DNA of 62,251 nucleotides from contig NZ_SCML01000038.1 of the NCBI RefSeq assembly GCF_005503365.1, positions 1 through 62,251 of the forward strand. Direction: 5' to 3'. This DNA is from Hydrogenophaga sp. 2FB (GTDB lineage Bacteria; Pseudomonadota; Gammaproteobacteria; Burkholderiales; Burkholderiaceae_C). Shown here piece after piece: positions 54,727 to 62,251 of the stretch. The notes beneath the pieces are model-generated. The model was not told the origin of the DNA, did not search any database, and saw only the letters and a list, made by a program, of their open reading frames with translations. Both the position numbers and the translations under genes were made by a program. The stretch's first letter is position 1; each line of letters opens with the position of its first letter.

Positions 54727-55664
54727 ATCGCGCGTGTGCCGGGCCAGCGCTTCTGCGCCAGCAGTGCCTGGACGGTGTCGCGCACGACGATGCGCGTGGC
54801 CAGCGCGGCGGGCGAGAGCTCGTCGTCTGACAGGCTGCACAGCAGATTGGCCCGGCCCACCTGGGGATCGTCGATGTGCACCAGCTCGAAGCGCTGCGCG
54901 GCGTCGGGGAAGCGGCCCACCGCCGCGTGCGGCTGCAGGGTCACGCCCAGGCCGGCGTCCACCGCGGCCATGAGCATGGACAGCGAATCCACCTCCAGCA
55001 CCACGCGCGGCACGAGTTTGGCGCGGGCGAAGGCAGCGTCGAGCGCGCTGCGCAGGCCGTGCGAACCGGTGGGCAGGATCAGCGGTTCGTCGCCCAGCTC
55101 GGCCAGGGTCATGGCCGCCGGGCGCGCCGGACCCGAGCCGCGTGGGGCGATGAGGAACAGGTCTTCCGAGAACAGCGGTTGCACCTGCCACAGGCGGCTG
55201 CCCGAGGCGTCGGGGTTGGACTGGCCGTCGAACAGCACCGCCAGGTCAAGCTCGCGCGCGTTGAGCAGGCTGGCGAGGTGGCCCGACATGCTCTCCACCA
55301 TGTGCAGGCGCACGTCCGGGTAGCGCTCGCGCATGGCCTGCATGAGCGGCAGGCCGAGCATGGCCGAGGTAGTGGGCGCTAACCCCACACTCACCGTGCC
55401 CGAGAGGCGGGCTTGCTGTGCGGCGCGCACCGCCTGGGCGGCGTGGCGCAACGTGAGCTGGGCTTCGCGGAAGAAAGCCGCCCCGGCTTCGGTGGGTACG
55501 ACGCCGCGCGGCGTGCGCTGCAACAGGCGGGTGCTGAGCTCGCTTTCCAGGCGGCTGATCTGCTGGCTCAGGGCCGACTGCACCATGTCCAGGTCGAGCG
55601 CGGCGCGCCCCATGGAGCCCAGTTCCACGACGCGGACGAAGGTGCGCAGTTGTCGCAATTCCAC
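54708..55664 (-). CDS. tcuR: LysR-family regulator of tricarballylate genes (TcuR-like)
   Basis: A 318-residue LysR protein. MELRQLRTFVRVVELGSMGR followed by VQSALSQQISRLESELSTRLLQR is the DNA-binding domain, and the effector domain fills the rest. It directly precedes tcuA and tcuB on the same strand. The pair of matching palindromes at 54702-54726 and 55688-55704 supports control of both tcuAB and itself. The name rests on context. Confidence 0.83.
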   Translation of the reverse strand: MELRQLRTFVRVVELGSMGRAALDLDMVQSALSQQISRLESELSTRLLQRTPRGVVPTEAGAAFFREAQLTLRHAAQAVRAAQQARLSGTVSVGLAPTTSAMLGLPLMQAMRERYPDVRLHMVESMSGHLASLLNARELDLAVLFDGQSNPDASGSRLWQVQPLFSEDLFLIAPRGSGPARPAAMTLAELGDEPLILPTGSHGLRSALDAAFARAKLVPRVVLEVDSLSMLMAAVDAGLGVTLQPHAAVGRFPDAAQRFELVHIDDPQVGRANLLCSLSDDELSPAALATRIVVRDTVQALLAQKRWPGTRAIGHHES

Positions 55665-55687
55665 AGTGCCTTTTCTCCGGTGTTTCC

Positions 55688-55704
55688 CATCACAGTCCGT
55701 GATG
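55688..55704. promoter_or_regulatory. Second TcuR-type operator, upstream of tcuR
   Basis: CATCAC-AGTCC-GTGATG is an inverted repeat 24 nt upstream of the tcuR start. Its outer six bases on each side are identical to the core of the palindrome before tcuA, with the same 5-nt spacing. It likely serves autoregulation. Confidence 0.68.
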
Positions 55705-55846
55705 CCCCGGATGATCGCACGTCATACCTGAACCGGAGATCTGCTGGTCCAGCTCAGCCGCTCTCGCGGGGGCCCGATGAATGCCGTTGTCCTTGATCGT
55801 GCTGAGCTCAAGGCACAGCGTGTCATAGCGGGCCTGTCGTTTCACT

Positions 55847-56749
55847 TCAGCGCGCCCTGACCCGCTCCCCCGCGACCTTTCGCACCAGTTGCCACGCCAC
55901 CTCCGCCACGGGCGACAGCGTGCGGTTGGCGCGTCGCACCAGGGCAATGCTGCGGTCGATGCGCGGCAGCAGCGGGCGCATGACGAGATCCTGAAGACCT
56001 GCCGGCGGCAGCGCCAGCAGGGGCACCACCGAGATGCCCAGACCGGCTTCGACCATGCGGAAGATCGTGGTGACGTGGCCCACCTCTTGCGCCACAGAAG
56101 CCTGCACGCCATGCAGCCTCAGCGCATCGTCGATCAGCCGGCGGCTGCCCGAGGCGTGGTCCAGCAGCACCAGCGGCTCGGCGTTGAGATCGCTCCACTT
56201 CGCACTGCGGCGCCGCGCCAGACGGTGCGCCGGTGGGCAGACCAGGCAGAACGGCTCGGACAGGATGTCTTCGACATGCAGACCGTCGCGCGGCGCGGGG
56301 TCGATCAGCACACCGAAGTCCACCTCGCCCGACAACACGCCGGCCAGCGCATCGTGCTGGATGCGGTCCAGCAACAGCAGTTCCAGCCCGGGGTGTTCGT
56401 CCCGGCAGCGCGCAATGCATTCGGGCAACAGGTTCGCCGACAGCGTCGGGCTGCTGGCCACGCGCACCCGGCCGTGGCGCTGCGTGGCCTGGCCGCGCGC
56501 GTCCAGCAGCACGGCATCCAGATCGTCCAGCACGCGCCCCAGTTCGACCGCCAGACCGCGGCCCACGTCGGTCAGCACCACCTCGCGCGTGGTGCGGTCC
56601 AGCAGCTTCAGATCGAGCTGCTGTTCCAGCTCGGTCACGCAGCGGCTCACGGCCGGTTGCGACAGACCGATCTGTTCGCCCGCCCGCGTGAAGCTGCCCT
56701 GCGCGGCGACCGCCTGGAATACGCGCAATTGGCGCAAGCTCACATTCAT
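55847..56749 (-). CDS. LysR-family transcriptional regulator
   Basis: A 300-residue LysR protein. LRQLRVFQAVAAQGSFTRAG and IGLSQPAVSRCVTELEQQLD form the helix-turn-helix. RIDRSIALVRRANRTLSPVA closes the effector domain. It is divergent from a bile-acid-symporter-family transporter with about 105 nt between starts, which it likely controls. Its 3' end faces the tcuR promoter 142 nt away, with no other gene in between. Confidence 0.9.
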   Translation of the reverse strand: MNVSLRQLRVFQAVAAQGSFTRAGEQIGLSQPAVSRCVTELEQQLDLKLLDRTTREVVLTDVGRGLAVELGRVLDDLDAVLLDARGQATQRHGRVRVASSPTLSANLLPECIARCRDEHPGLELLLLDRIQHDALAGVLSGEVDFGVLIDPAPRDGLHVEDILSEPFCLVCPPAHRLARRRSAKWSDLNAEPLVLLDHASGSRRLIDDALRLHGVQASVAQEVGHVTTIFRMVEAGLGISVVPLLALPPAGLQDLVMRPLLPRIDRSIALVRRANRTLSPVAEVAWQLVRKVAGERVRAR

Positions 56750-56854
56750 ATCAAGTTCGCATCAATGGATCAGACAAATTCATTTTACGCAGGACCTGGT
56801 GTGCGGTTCAATGGCAGTCCTCCGATGCCTTCGCGCCCCGCGCACAACCCTGCC

Positions 56855-57868
56855 ATGGCCCGCTCCCGACTGTTACCCGACAACTTCACGCTCTACCTCG
56901 TGGCCACCGTCACGCTGGCCAGCCTGTTCCCGGCCCAAGGGCTGGCGGCCGACATCCTGAGCGTGGCCACAAAGGTGGTGGTGAGCCTGCTGTTCTTCCT
57001 GCACGGCGCGAAGCTGTCGCGCGCGGCGATCTGGTCGGGCATCGCGCATTGGCGGCTGCAGTTGCTGGTGGTGATCAGCACCTTCGCGCTGTTCCCCTTG
57101 ATCGGCTGGGCGCTGGCGCCAGTGCTGCGGCCACTGGTCACGGCCGATCTCTACATGGGCGTGCTCTACCTGTGCGCGCTGCCGGCCACGGTGCAATCGG
57201 CGATCGCGTTCACCTCGATGGCGCGCGGCAACATGCCCGCCTCGGTCTGCAGCGCCTCGGCCTCCACCCTGCTGGGCGTGGTGCTCACGCCGCTGGTGCT
57301 GGGTCTGCTGCTCACCCAAAGCACCGCACTGGGCGACCCGGTGCAGGCCATGGGCCGCATCAGCGTGCAGCTGCTGCTGCCCTTCATCGTCGGGCATTTG
57401 ATGCGACCCTGGATCTCGGGCTTTCTGCAGCGCCGTGCGTCCATCATGAAAGTGGTGGACCAGGGTTCGATCCTGATGGTGGTGTACGCCGCGTTCAGCC
57501 ACGCGGTGATCGCCGGCCTGTGGACGCAGCTACCGGTGGTGGCGTTGTTGGGCCTGCTGGCGGTGTGCGCCGTGATCCTGGCGCTGGTGCTCGCGGTCAC
57601 GGTCTGGGGCAGCCGCGCGTTGGGGTTCTCCAAGGAAGACGAGATCGCCATCGTCTTCGCCGGCTCGACCAAGAGCCTGATCGCCGGTGTACCCATGGCC
57701 AACGTGCTGTTCAGCGCCTCAGTGGCCGGCGCGATTGTGCTGCCGCTGATGGTGTTCCACCAGATGCAGCTGATGGTGTGCGCGGTGATGGCGCAGCGTT
57801 ATGCGCGGCGACCGCAGGGCGAGGCGGAGGCGGCCCTGGAAGGCGCGTCGCCCGCGCTCAGGCGTTGA
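56855..57868 (+). CDS. Bile acid:sodium symporter family (SLC10A7-like) transporter
   Basis: A 337-residue membrane protein with about ten hydrophobic segments. MARSRLLPDNFTLYLVATVT opens the protein. ALPATVQSAIAFTSMARGN and FAGSTKSLIAGVPMANVLFS are the two conserved crossover regions of the family. The substrate is unknown. The family takes up anions with sodium, including bile acids and small organic acids. In-frame ATGs at 56825 and 56765 would extend it; the chosen start matches family N termini. It is probably controlled by the divergent LysR. Confidence 0.87.
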   Translation: MARSRLLPDNFTLYLVATVTLASLFPAQGLAADILSVATKVVVSLLFFLHGAKLSRAAIWSGIAHWRLQLLVVISTFALFPLIGWALAPVLRPLVTADLYMGVLYLCALPATVQSAIAFTSMARGNMPASVCSASASTLLGVVLTPLVLGLLLTQSTALGDPVQAMGRISVQLLLPFIVGHLMRPWISGFLQRRASIMKVVDQGSILMVVYAAFSHAVIAGLWTQLPVVALLGLLAVCAVILALVLAVTVWGSRALGFSKEDEIAIVFAGSTKSLIAGVPMANVLFSASVAGAIVLPLMVFHQMQLMVCAVMAQRYARRPQGEAEAALEGASPALRR

Positions 57869-57880
57869 GCCCCAGCATCT

Positions 57881-58210
57881 TCAAAGCTTGTTGCTTTCGG
57901 TGATCGCATTGACATGCTTCATGACCGTCACCATGCTGGGTTTCGGCTTGGCCAGTTCCGCGAAAATCTGGTCTCGGCTGGTCAATGCCGTCTCCATGTT
58001 GTGCACCTGTTTCTGCGCCGCGTACTCGATCGTGTTGAGCAGCTTCTTCGCGCTCATCGGCTTGGCGGTCAGGTCCGGCGCATTCTGGTAGCGCGTGTCG
58101 GCAAAGCCGCTCTGTTGTGTGCCGAGCTTCCAGAAAGTGCCGTGCTCTCCGATACCTTTGCCTTGCAATGCCGTCAACTTGTCACTGTAGATTTGCGCGG
58201 TGATTTTCAT
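57881..58210 (-). CDS. Hypothetical 109-residue protein
   Basis: A small protein not recognised. It begins MKITAQIYSDKLTALQGKGI and contains GTFWKLGTQQSGFADTRYQ and MSAKKLLNTIEYAAQKQVHN. It has no signal peptide or transmembrane segment and looks mostly helical in its second half. GAAGGGA lies before the ATG. Base composition is lower in GC than the neighbours, a hint of recent transfer. It converges on the BASS gene with a 12-nt gap, and a set of hairpins lies upstream. Confidence 0.6.
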   Translation of the reverse strand: MKITAQIYSDKLTALQGKGIGEHGTFWKLGTQQSGFADTRYQNAPDLTAKPMSAKKLLNTIEYAAQKQVHNMETALTSRDQIFAELAKPKPSMVTVMKHVNAITESNKL

Positions 58211-58304
58211 GGCGTAAGTCCCTTCGATGACGAGAAGCCGGGTTGTTCTGGTGGCAGGCGGCGCAATCCTGGGCACCCGCTATGCGTTGCACAGCAGCGC
58301 TGAG

Positions 58305-58360
58305 CGCCCCGTGAGGTGAACGGGGCGGGGTATTCCCCATACAGACCCTGAGTAACAGGG
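58305..58360. other. Three tandem hairpins upstream of the orphan gene
   Basis: CGCCCCGT/ACGGGGCG (58305-58327), GGGG-TATT-CCCC (58327-58338) and CCCTG-AGTAA-CAGGG (58346-58360) are close-packed inverted repeats. The 294-nt gap between 58211 and 58504 contains these hairpins and the terminator at 58392-58432 and nothing else recognisable. Confidence 0.5.
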
Positions 58361-58391
58361 CGAGGCCTGCGGTTCCCTCAGGTGGACGGTC

Positions 58392-58432
58392 AAAAAAAAC
58401 CGCCCACCCCCGAAGCCGGGGCGTGGGCGGTT
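58392..58432 (-). terminator. Intrinsic terminator of the NmrA-like gene
   Basis: On the minus strand CCGCCCAC pairs with GTGGGCGG around a GC-rich loop, and the stem is followed by eight T residues. It lies 72 nt after the stop codon of the NmrA-like gene. This is the only canonical hairpin-plus-T-tract I see in the window. Confidence 0.88.
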
Positions 58433-58504
58433 GAGACGGTGTCGAACCGTGGACCTGTTTGCTGCGCCTTGGCGTTGCCGTCGCGGACCACGCCCGCCTG
58501 CCAC

Positions 58505-59344
58505 TCAGGCGGTGAGATCGGCGACGTGGTCCAGCGCATAGCGGCGCAGGTTGCGCGGGGCCTGGCCGGTGAGTTGCTGCACGTGGTCGGTGACGGCCGC
58601 GGTCCAGCCCTCGCGCACCGGGTGGAAGATGGACGCGAGGAAGCTCGCGTAGTCGTTCGGCACACCGGCACCGGTCAGCATGGCGATGAAGCTGTCGTCA
58701 TCGGTGGCCTGGTACACGATGGGTTTGCCGGTCACCTCGCTCAGCAACGCGGCCGCGTCGGCATAGCCCACGGCCTCGGGGCCGGTGAGGTTGAAGGCTT
58801 TGCCGTCGAAGCGCTCGGTGGTGAGCGCAGCGGCGGCGCTGGCCGCGATGTCGCGCGCGTCGATGAAGCTGGTCTTGCCTTGCGCGGCGGGCACGGCGAT
58901 CACGCCATGGTCCACGCCCGCCTTCCAGTAGGTGTGGAAGTTGTCGGCGAACCAGTTGGGCCGCAGGATCACGAAAGGCACGCCGGCGCGCTCGATCGCG
59001 AGTTCGATCTGGCGGTACGGAATCGAGTCGTCCGCGTCCACGCCGAACACGCTCTGGAACACGATCTTGATCTTGCGCGCGATCAAGGCATCCACCACGG
59101 GCATGAGCAAGGCCCGCGCCTGTACGTTGCCGGCGGGCAGCATCACATAGGCGCGGTCCACGCCCTCGAACGCGGCGGCGTGCGTGGCGGGGTTGGCGAT
59201 GTCGAACACAACGCCTTCGGCCCCGTCGACCGCCGCACCCGAGCGGCTCGCGGCCTTCACCGCTTCGCCCCGCGCGCGCAGAGCCTTCAACAGCGGACGG
59301 CCCACATTGCCGCCCGCACCCAACACGAGAATCTTTCCGGACAT
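58505..59344 (-). CDS. NmrA-like NAD(P)-binding oxidoreductase
   Basis: A 279-residue atypical SDR. SGKILVLGAGGNVGRPLLKA is the Rossmann nucleotide motif. VVDALIARKIKIVFQSVFGV and RAGVPFVILRPNWFADNF are characteristic of the NmrA/HSCARG-like group, which often senses redox state and lacks normal catalytic residues. AGGAG lies 8 nt before the ATG. It is divergent from an HxlR regulator and ends at an intrinsic terminator. HxlR proteins commonly control adjacent quinone or NmrA-type oxidoreductases. Confidence 0.88.
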   Translation of the reverse strand: MSGKILVLGAGGNVGRPLLKALRARGEAVKAASRSGAAVDGAEGVVFDIANPATHAAAFEGVDRAYVMLPAGNVQARALLMPVVDALIARKIKIVFQSVFGVDADDSIPYRQIELAIERAGVPFVILRPNWFADNFHTYWKAGVDHGVIAVPAAQGKTSFIDARDIAASAAAALTTERFDGKAFNLTGPEAVGYADAAALLSEVTGKPIVYQATDDDSFIAMLTGAGVPNDYASFLASIFHPVREGWTAAVTDHVQQLTGQAPRNLRRYALDHVADLTA

Positions 59345-59352
59345 CTTGAACT

Positions 59353-59379
59353 CCTGGTTAGTATCAAATGGAAACCAGG
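59353..59379. promoter_or_regulatory. Inverted repeat close to NmrA-like gene start
   Basis: CCTGGTT (59353-59359) and AACCAGG (59373-59379) are exact complements spaced by 13 nt. The left arm covers part of the NmrA-like gene's ribosome-binding site, so binding could block translation or transcription start. Confidence 0.5.
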
Positions 59380-59432
59380 TATAGTTTTTCACTGCTTCTC
59401 CGGTTTGCATAGAGCGCACTTTCGCGACACCA

Positions 59433-59450
59433 GGTTTCCCGCAGGAAACC
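59433..59450. promoter_or_regulatory. Inverted repeat close to HxlR gene start
   Basis: GGTTTCC-CGCA-GGAAACC is a perfect 7-bp inverted repeat 19 nt upstream of the HxlR start. The GGAAACC element also occurs in the repeat on the NmrA side (59370-59376), so both may bind the same dimer. Confidence 0.55.
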
Positions 59451-59469
59451 GACCCAGGAACCCCGCACG

Positions 59470-59919
59470 ATGAAAACGCCTGCCCACCCCTACGACGTCT
59501 ACGAAGCCCTCTGCCCCACGCGCCTGGTGCTGGAATGCCTGGCGGACAAATGGGCGCTGCTGATCCTCGATCGGCTTGGTTCCGGGCCGGTGCGCTTCAA
59601 CAACCTCAAGCGCGACATCCGGCATGTGACGCAGAAGGTGCTGACGCAGACGCTGCGCAAGCTCGAGCGTGACGGTCTCGTGTCGCGCCAGGTGTTCGCC
59701 ACCACGCCGGTGACGGTGGAATACGCGCTGACACCGCTGGGCGGCACGCTCACCAAGCCGGTGTCTGCCTTGGCGCATTGGGCCGAGCGCCACATGGACG
59801 CGGTGCTCGCCGCGCAGGCCGCCTACGACGCGACGGCGCAGCAGGCCGCGGCGCCGGTGCCTGGGCTGCACCTTGCGCGCGATCGCAAGGCGGCACGGGT
59901 CGGCGCGCGCGCCGCCTGA
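59470..59919 (+). CDS. HxlR-family transcriptional regulator
   Basis: A 149-residue winged-helix regulator. LADKWALLILDRLGSGPVRF is the HxlR signature. Recognition includes VLTQTLRKLERDGLVSRQVF and the wing TPVTVEYALTPLGGTL. The family senses electrophiles or redox cues. The usual single N-terminal Cys is present (EALCPTRLVLECL). It is divergent from the NmrA-like gene with 125 nt between starts. Confidence 0.93.
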   Translation: MKTPAHPYDVYEALCPTRLVLECLADKWALLILDRLGSGPVRFNNLKRDIRHVTQKVLTQTLRKLERDGLVSRQVFATTPVTVEYALTPLGGTLTKPVSALAHWAERHMDAVLAAQAAYDATAQQAAAPVPGLHLARDRKAARVGARAA

Positions 59920-59959
59920 ACGCGGGTGCGCGGCCTTTGACCACGCTGGGCCAGATGGT

Positions 59960-61543
59960 TTATCCGCTCGACAGCGGCACAGGCGATGTCTCCGCGTGTG
60001 CCACCACGGTGTGCAGCAGGCGCTCCAGCAGGGCGTCTCGCGTGGCGCGGTGCGCGGCTTCGTTCCACAGGTTGCGCTGCTCCAGCGCATCGTCCTCCAG
60101 GTCATAGAGTTCGCACAACGCGGCGTCGGTGCAGTACGTCACCCGCCACTTCGACAGCACCAGGGTGCGCAGCCGGAAGGGCGCTGGCCGGCCAAACAGC
60201 AGCCGAGCGGACTCGCTCTCCACCAGCACGCCCCGGTCGGTTTCGCGCTGCCCCGACAAGAGCGGCAACACGCTCTCGCCCTGGAGCCCGCTGTAGCGTT
60301 CGCAGCCCGTGTGCTCAAGAATGCTGCTGGCGACGTCCAGTGAGCTGCACACCTGGTGCACATCGGCCAGCGGTGTCGGGTTCGATGGGTCTGACCAGAT
60401 GAAGGGCACGCGCGTCAAACCGTTGAAGTGCATCGGACCTTTGAGGAAGACGCCGTGGTCGCCCATCAGATCGCCATGGTCGCTGGTGAACACCACCGTG
60501 GTGGTGTCCGCCAGACCATTTTCCCGCAGACTCTCCAGCACCCGGGCGATGGCAGCGTCCATGTTGCTGACCATGCCGTAGGTGAGCGCAATCGCCTCAC
60601 GCGCCTCACGCTCGGAGGGCGCGAACGGATGGTGGTTGCTGGCCAGCTTGGCCCCGTGCGCACTGACCTGTCGGACGTACTGCAACGCCGGGTGTGGGTT
60701 GTCGCCGTGGAACGATGCGGGCAGAGGAATGTCATCCACGCCGTACATGTCCCAGTACTTCCCCGGTGGCGTGAAGGGGTGGTGCGGGTCGGGGAACGAG
60801 CACACCAGGAAGAAAGGTTTCTGGTCATCGACTGGCGCGCTCGCCTGCGCTGCCAGCCAGGCGCTGGTTCGCTCGGCGATGTAGGCGCAGGAATGCAGTT
60901 CTTCGGGCAGGCGCGTGCGCCATGCATCGCGAACGGTGTAGCGCTCGTCCGGCCAGGCATGCGCCGGGCCACACCACCGGGCCGCCGCGGGGTCTTTCGC
61001 ACGGAGCCATGCGGCGTAGTCGCCTCCGACCTGATCGCCGTGGTACAGCGTGAGCTCGGTGTGCGAGAACCCGTAGTAGGGCCCGGTGATGGGGCGGCCG
61101 CCCGCCGTGTTTTCCCAGGTCTCGATCTCTTCGAGCCGGTAGGCCTCTGGCCAACCGGGAAAACCGCGGGCTTCCTTGCGCGGTGTTTGCTGCGCTTCGG
61201 CAAACATGCCATAGGGCTGGAAGTGGGCCTTCCCGATCAGGGCGGTGTTGTACCCATTCGTGGCCAACGCCTCTGCCAGCGTGCGCTCGGCGCAGGAAAG
61301 GGGAATGCCATTGCGCCGCACGCCGTGCACCGACGGCAGACGCCCCGTGAAGAGCGTCGCCCGGTTGGGCATGCAGAGCGGACTCGCGGTGTGGAAGCGC
61401 TGGAACCGGGTGCCTGCCGCGGCGATCGAGTCGATGGCCGGCGTGCGCACGATGCCATTGCCGTAACAACCCAGGTGGTCCGCCCGCAGCTGATCGGCCA
61501 GGACCAGCAGGACATGGGGTCGGGCGTTGCGATGGACCGTCAT
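59960..61543 (-). CDS. Type I sulfatase (alkaline phosphatase superfamily)
   Basis: A 527-residue sulfatase. The formylglycine motif C-x-P-x-R is present as SPLCMPNRATLFTG (Cys57, Pro59, Arg61). The Ca-binding N terminus is LADQLRADHLGCYGN, and a later metal site is TSDHGDLMGDHG. There is no signal peptide, so it is probably cytosolic. The substrate is unknown; the DQLRADHLG start is seen in choline-sulfatase and phosphonate-hydrolase relatives. The ATG overlaps the stop of the Bug gene (ATGA), suggesting uptake of a sulfated or phosphonate ester. Confidence 0.92.
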   Translation of the reverse strand: MTVHRNARPHVLLVLADQLRADHLGCYGNGIVRTPAIDSIAAAGTRFQRFHTASPLCMPNRATLFTGRLPSVHGVRRNGIPLSCAERTLAEALATNGYNTALIGKAHFQPYGMFAEAQQTPRKEARGFPGWPEAYRLEEIETWENTAGGRPITGPYYGFSHTELTLYHGDQVGGDYAAWLRAKDPAAARWCGPAHAWPDERYTVRDAWRTRLPEELHSCAYIAERTSAWLAAQASAPVDDQKPFFLVCSFPDPHHPFTPPGKYWDMYGVDDIPLPASFHGDNPHPALQYVRQVSAHGAKLASNHHPFAPSEREAREAIALTYGMVSNMDAAIARVLESLRENGLADTTTVVFTSDHGDLMGDHGVFLKGPMHFNGLTRVPFIWSDPSNPTPLADVHQVCSSLDVASSILEHTGCERYSGLQGESVLPLLSGQRETDRGVLVESESARLLFGRPAPFRLRTLVLSKWRVTYCTDAALCELYDLEDDALEQRNLWNEAAHRATRDALLERLLHTVVAHAETSPVPLSSG

Positions 61544-62251
61544 TCCGCCGTGATGCCCGCGGCCTTGATCAGGCGAGCATACTTGTCGCGGTCTGCTTCG
61601 ATGCGCCGAGCGAACACCGCCGTGGCCTGGCCCCCGGCCTGGTAGTCGTTGGCGCGCATGAAAGCTTTCACGTCGTCCAGCTGCATGACCTTCGCGATGT
61701 CGCCCTGGACCTTCGAGACCACCTTGTCCGCCAGGTCTGGGGCGGCGAACAGCCCCACCCAGGTTTCGGCTTCGTAGCCCTTCAACCCGGCGGCTTCTTC
61801 CAGCGTGGGCACATCGGGCATCACGGTCGATCGGTGCAGCGAGGTGACGGCCACCGCCTTCAGGCGTCCCTCCTCCAGTTGCGCACGCATCGGTGGCAGG
61901 CCAATGCTGATCACATCGATCTCGCCGCTCATCAACGCCAGCAGGGCCGGCGCATTGCCCCGATAAGGCACGTAGGTGATGCTCGCCTTGGCCTGTGCCT
62001 TCAAAAGCTCCATGCTGAGCCGCTGGCCCGATCCCGCGCTGGCCGATCCATAGTTCAGCACGCCCGGCGCCTTGTGCGCCGCGGCGAGCACCTCCTTGAC
62101 CGAGGTGAATTTCTCGGGCCGCACCACCACATAGAAGCCGGTGTAGAACAGGTCGGTGACGGGCTTCAGATCCTTGCGGGCGTCGTAGCCCAGCTTCGGC
62201 ATGAGGGCGGCATTGGTCGCCGCGAGCCCCATGTCGCCGACCAGAAAGCTG
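61540..62251 (-). CDS. Bug-family (TctC) solute-binding protein, C-terminal part (cut by window edge)
   Basis: The last 236 codons of a tripartite-tricarboxylate-type periplasmic binding protein. The frame continues through the window end (LVGDMGLAATNAALMP), so the N terminus is outside. Family stretches include GYDARKDLKPVTDLFYTGF, NYGSASAGSGQRLSMELLKA and YVPYRGNAPALLALMSGEID. It is coupled to the sulfatase by an ATGA overlap and probably binds the sulfatase substrate or its parent compound. Confidence 0.93.
   Translation of the reverse strand, partial: SFLVGDMGLAATNAALMPKLGYDARKDLKPVTDLFYTGFYVVVRPEKFTSVKEVLAAAHKAPGVLNYGSASAGSGQRLSMELLKAQAKASITYVPYRGNAPALLALMSGEIDVISIGLPPMRAQLEEGRLKAVAVTSLHRSTVMPDVPTLEEAAGLKGYEAETWVGLFAAPDLADKVVSKVQGDIAKVMQLDDVKAFMRANDYQAGGQATAVFARRIEADRDKYARLIKAAGITAE

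Overview
This is a 62 kb, GC-rich chromosomal window with tightly packed genes and many 4-nt ATGA overlaps. Gene content and order (tRNA-Tyr/Gly/Thr-tuf, rpe/gph/trpEGDC/ung, lptAB-rpoN, several LysR regulators, Bug-type solute-binding proteins) point to a betaproteobacterium of the Comamonadaceae, probably Hydrogenophaga or a close relative. That placement is inferred from family knowledge, not from a search. No rRNA, CRISPR array, insertion sequence, prophage or integrase was seen.

Layout. (1) 1-550: the 5' end of tuf and three tRNA genes on the minus strand. (2) 0.6-12.4 kb: a tryptophan block read on the minus strand (leader peptide, trpE, trpG, threonine aldolase, LysE-type exporter, trpD, trpC, ung). 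A chalcone-isomerase-like secreted protein, gph, a LysR regulator, a beta-alanine:pyruvate-type aminotransferase, rpe and apaG lie around it. (3) 12.4-15.4 kb: a COG4389-type membrane protein and thiL. (4) 15.4-20.3 kb: an aromatic catabolic cluster (Rieske oxygenase, its reductase, a Bug protein, a class II aldolase) with a divergent LysR gene. (5) 20.3-28 kb: a membrane protein with a TIR/deoxyribosyltransferase-like tail, pgpA, pncC, an AlkD-like HEAT protein, a Tat-exported nitroreductase-like lipoprotein, an epimerase, a LysR gene and a GST. (6) 28-31.6 kb: a molybdenum hydroxylase pair with its TetR regulator and two matching operators. (7) 31.6-36.8 kb: SEC-C, FMN-glutamate-synthase-like, GFA, DUF488, PIN and THUMP-methyltransferase genes. 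(8) 36.9-43.3 kb: rpoN, lptB, lptA, dsbA, a SPOR protein and argS, with a dispersed GC-rich repeat at two junctions. (9) 43.3-47.5 kb: argP-like regulator, LysE/ArgO exporter, DavB and DavA, a lysine sensing, export and breakdown module. (10) 47.5-62 kb: GNAT, DUF2200, SDR, HPP-CBS and MFS genes, tcuB-tcuA-tcuR with paired operators, LysR/BASS, an orphan small protein, an HxlR/NmrA pair, and a sulfatase-Bug pair running off the end.

The clearest regulatory finds are a putative trp leader peptide with two Trp codons (7215-7298), a duplicated LysR site (CATCAC-N5-GTGATG) at tcuA and tcuR, and a duplicated TetR site around the molybdenum hydroxylase genes. The most unusual protein is the multi-spanning membrane protein at 20268-21833. 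Start codons were chosen from reading frame, Shine-Dalgarno spacing and family N-termini. Functions come from motifs and remembered family sequences only.
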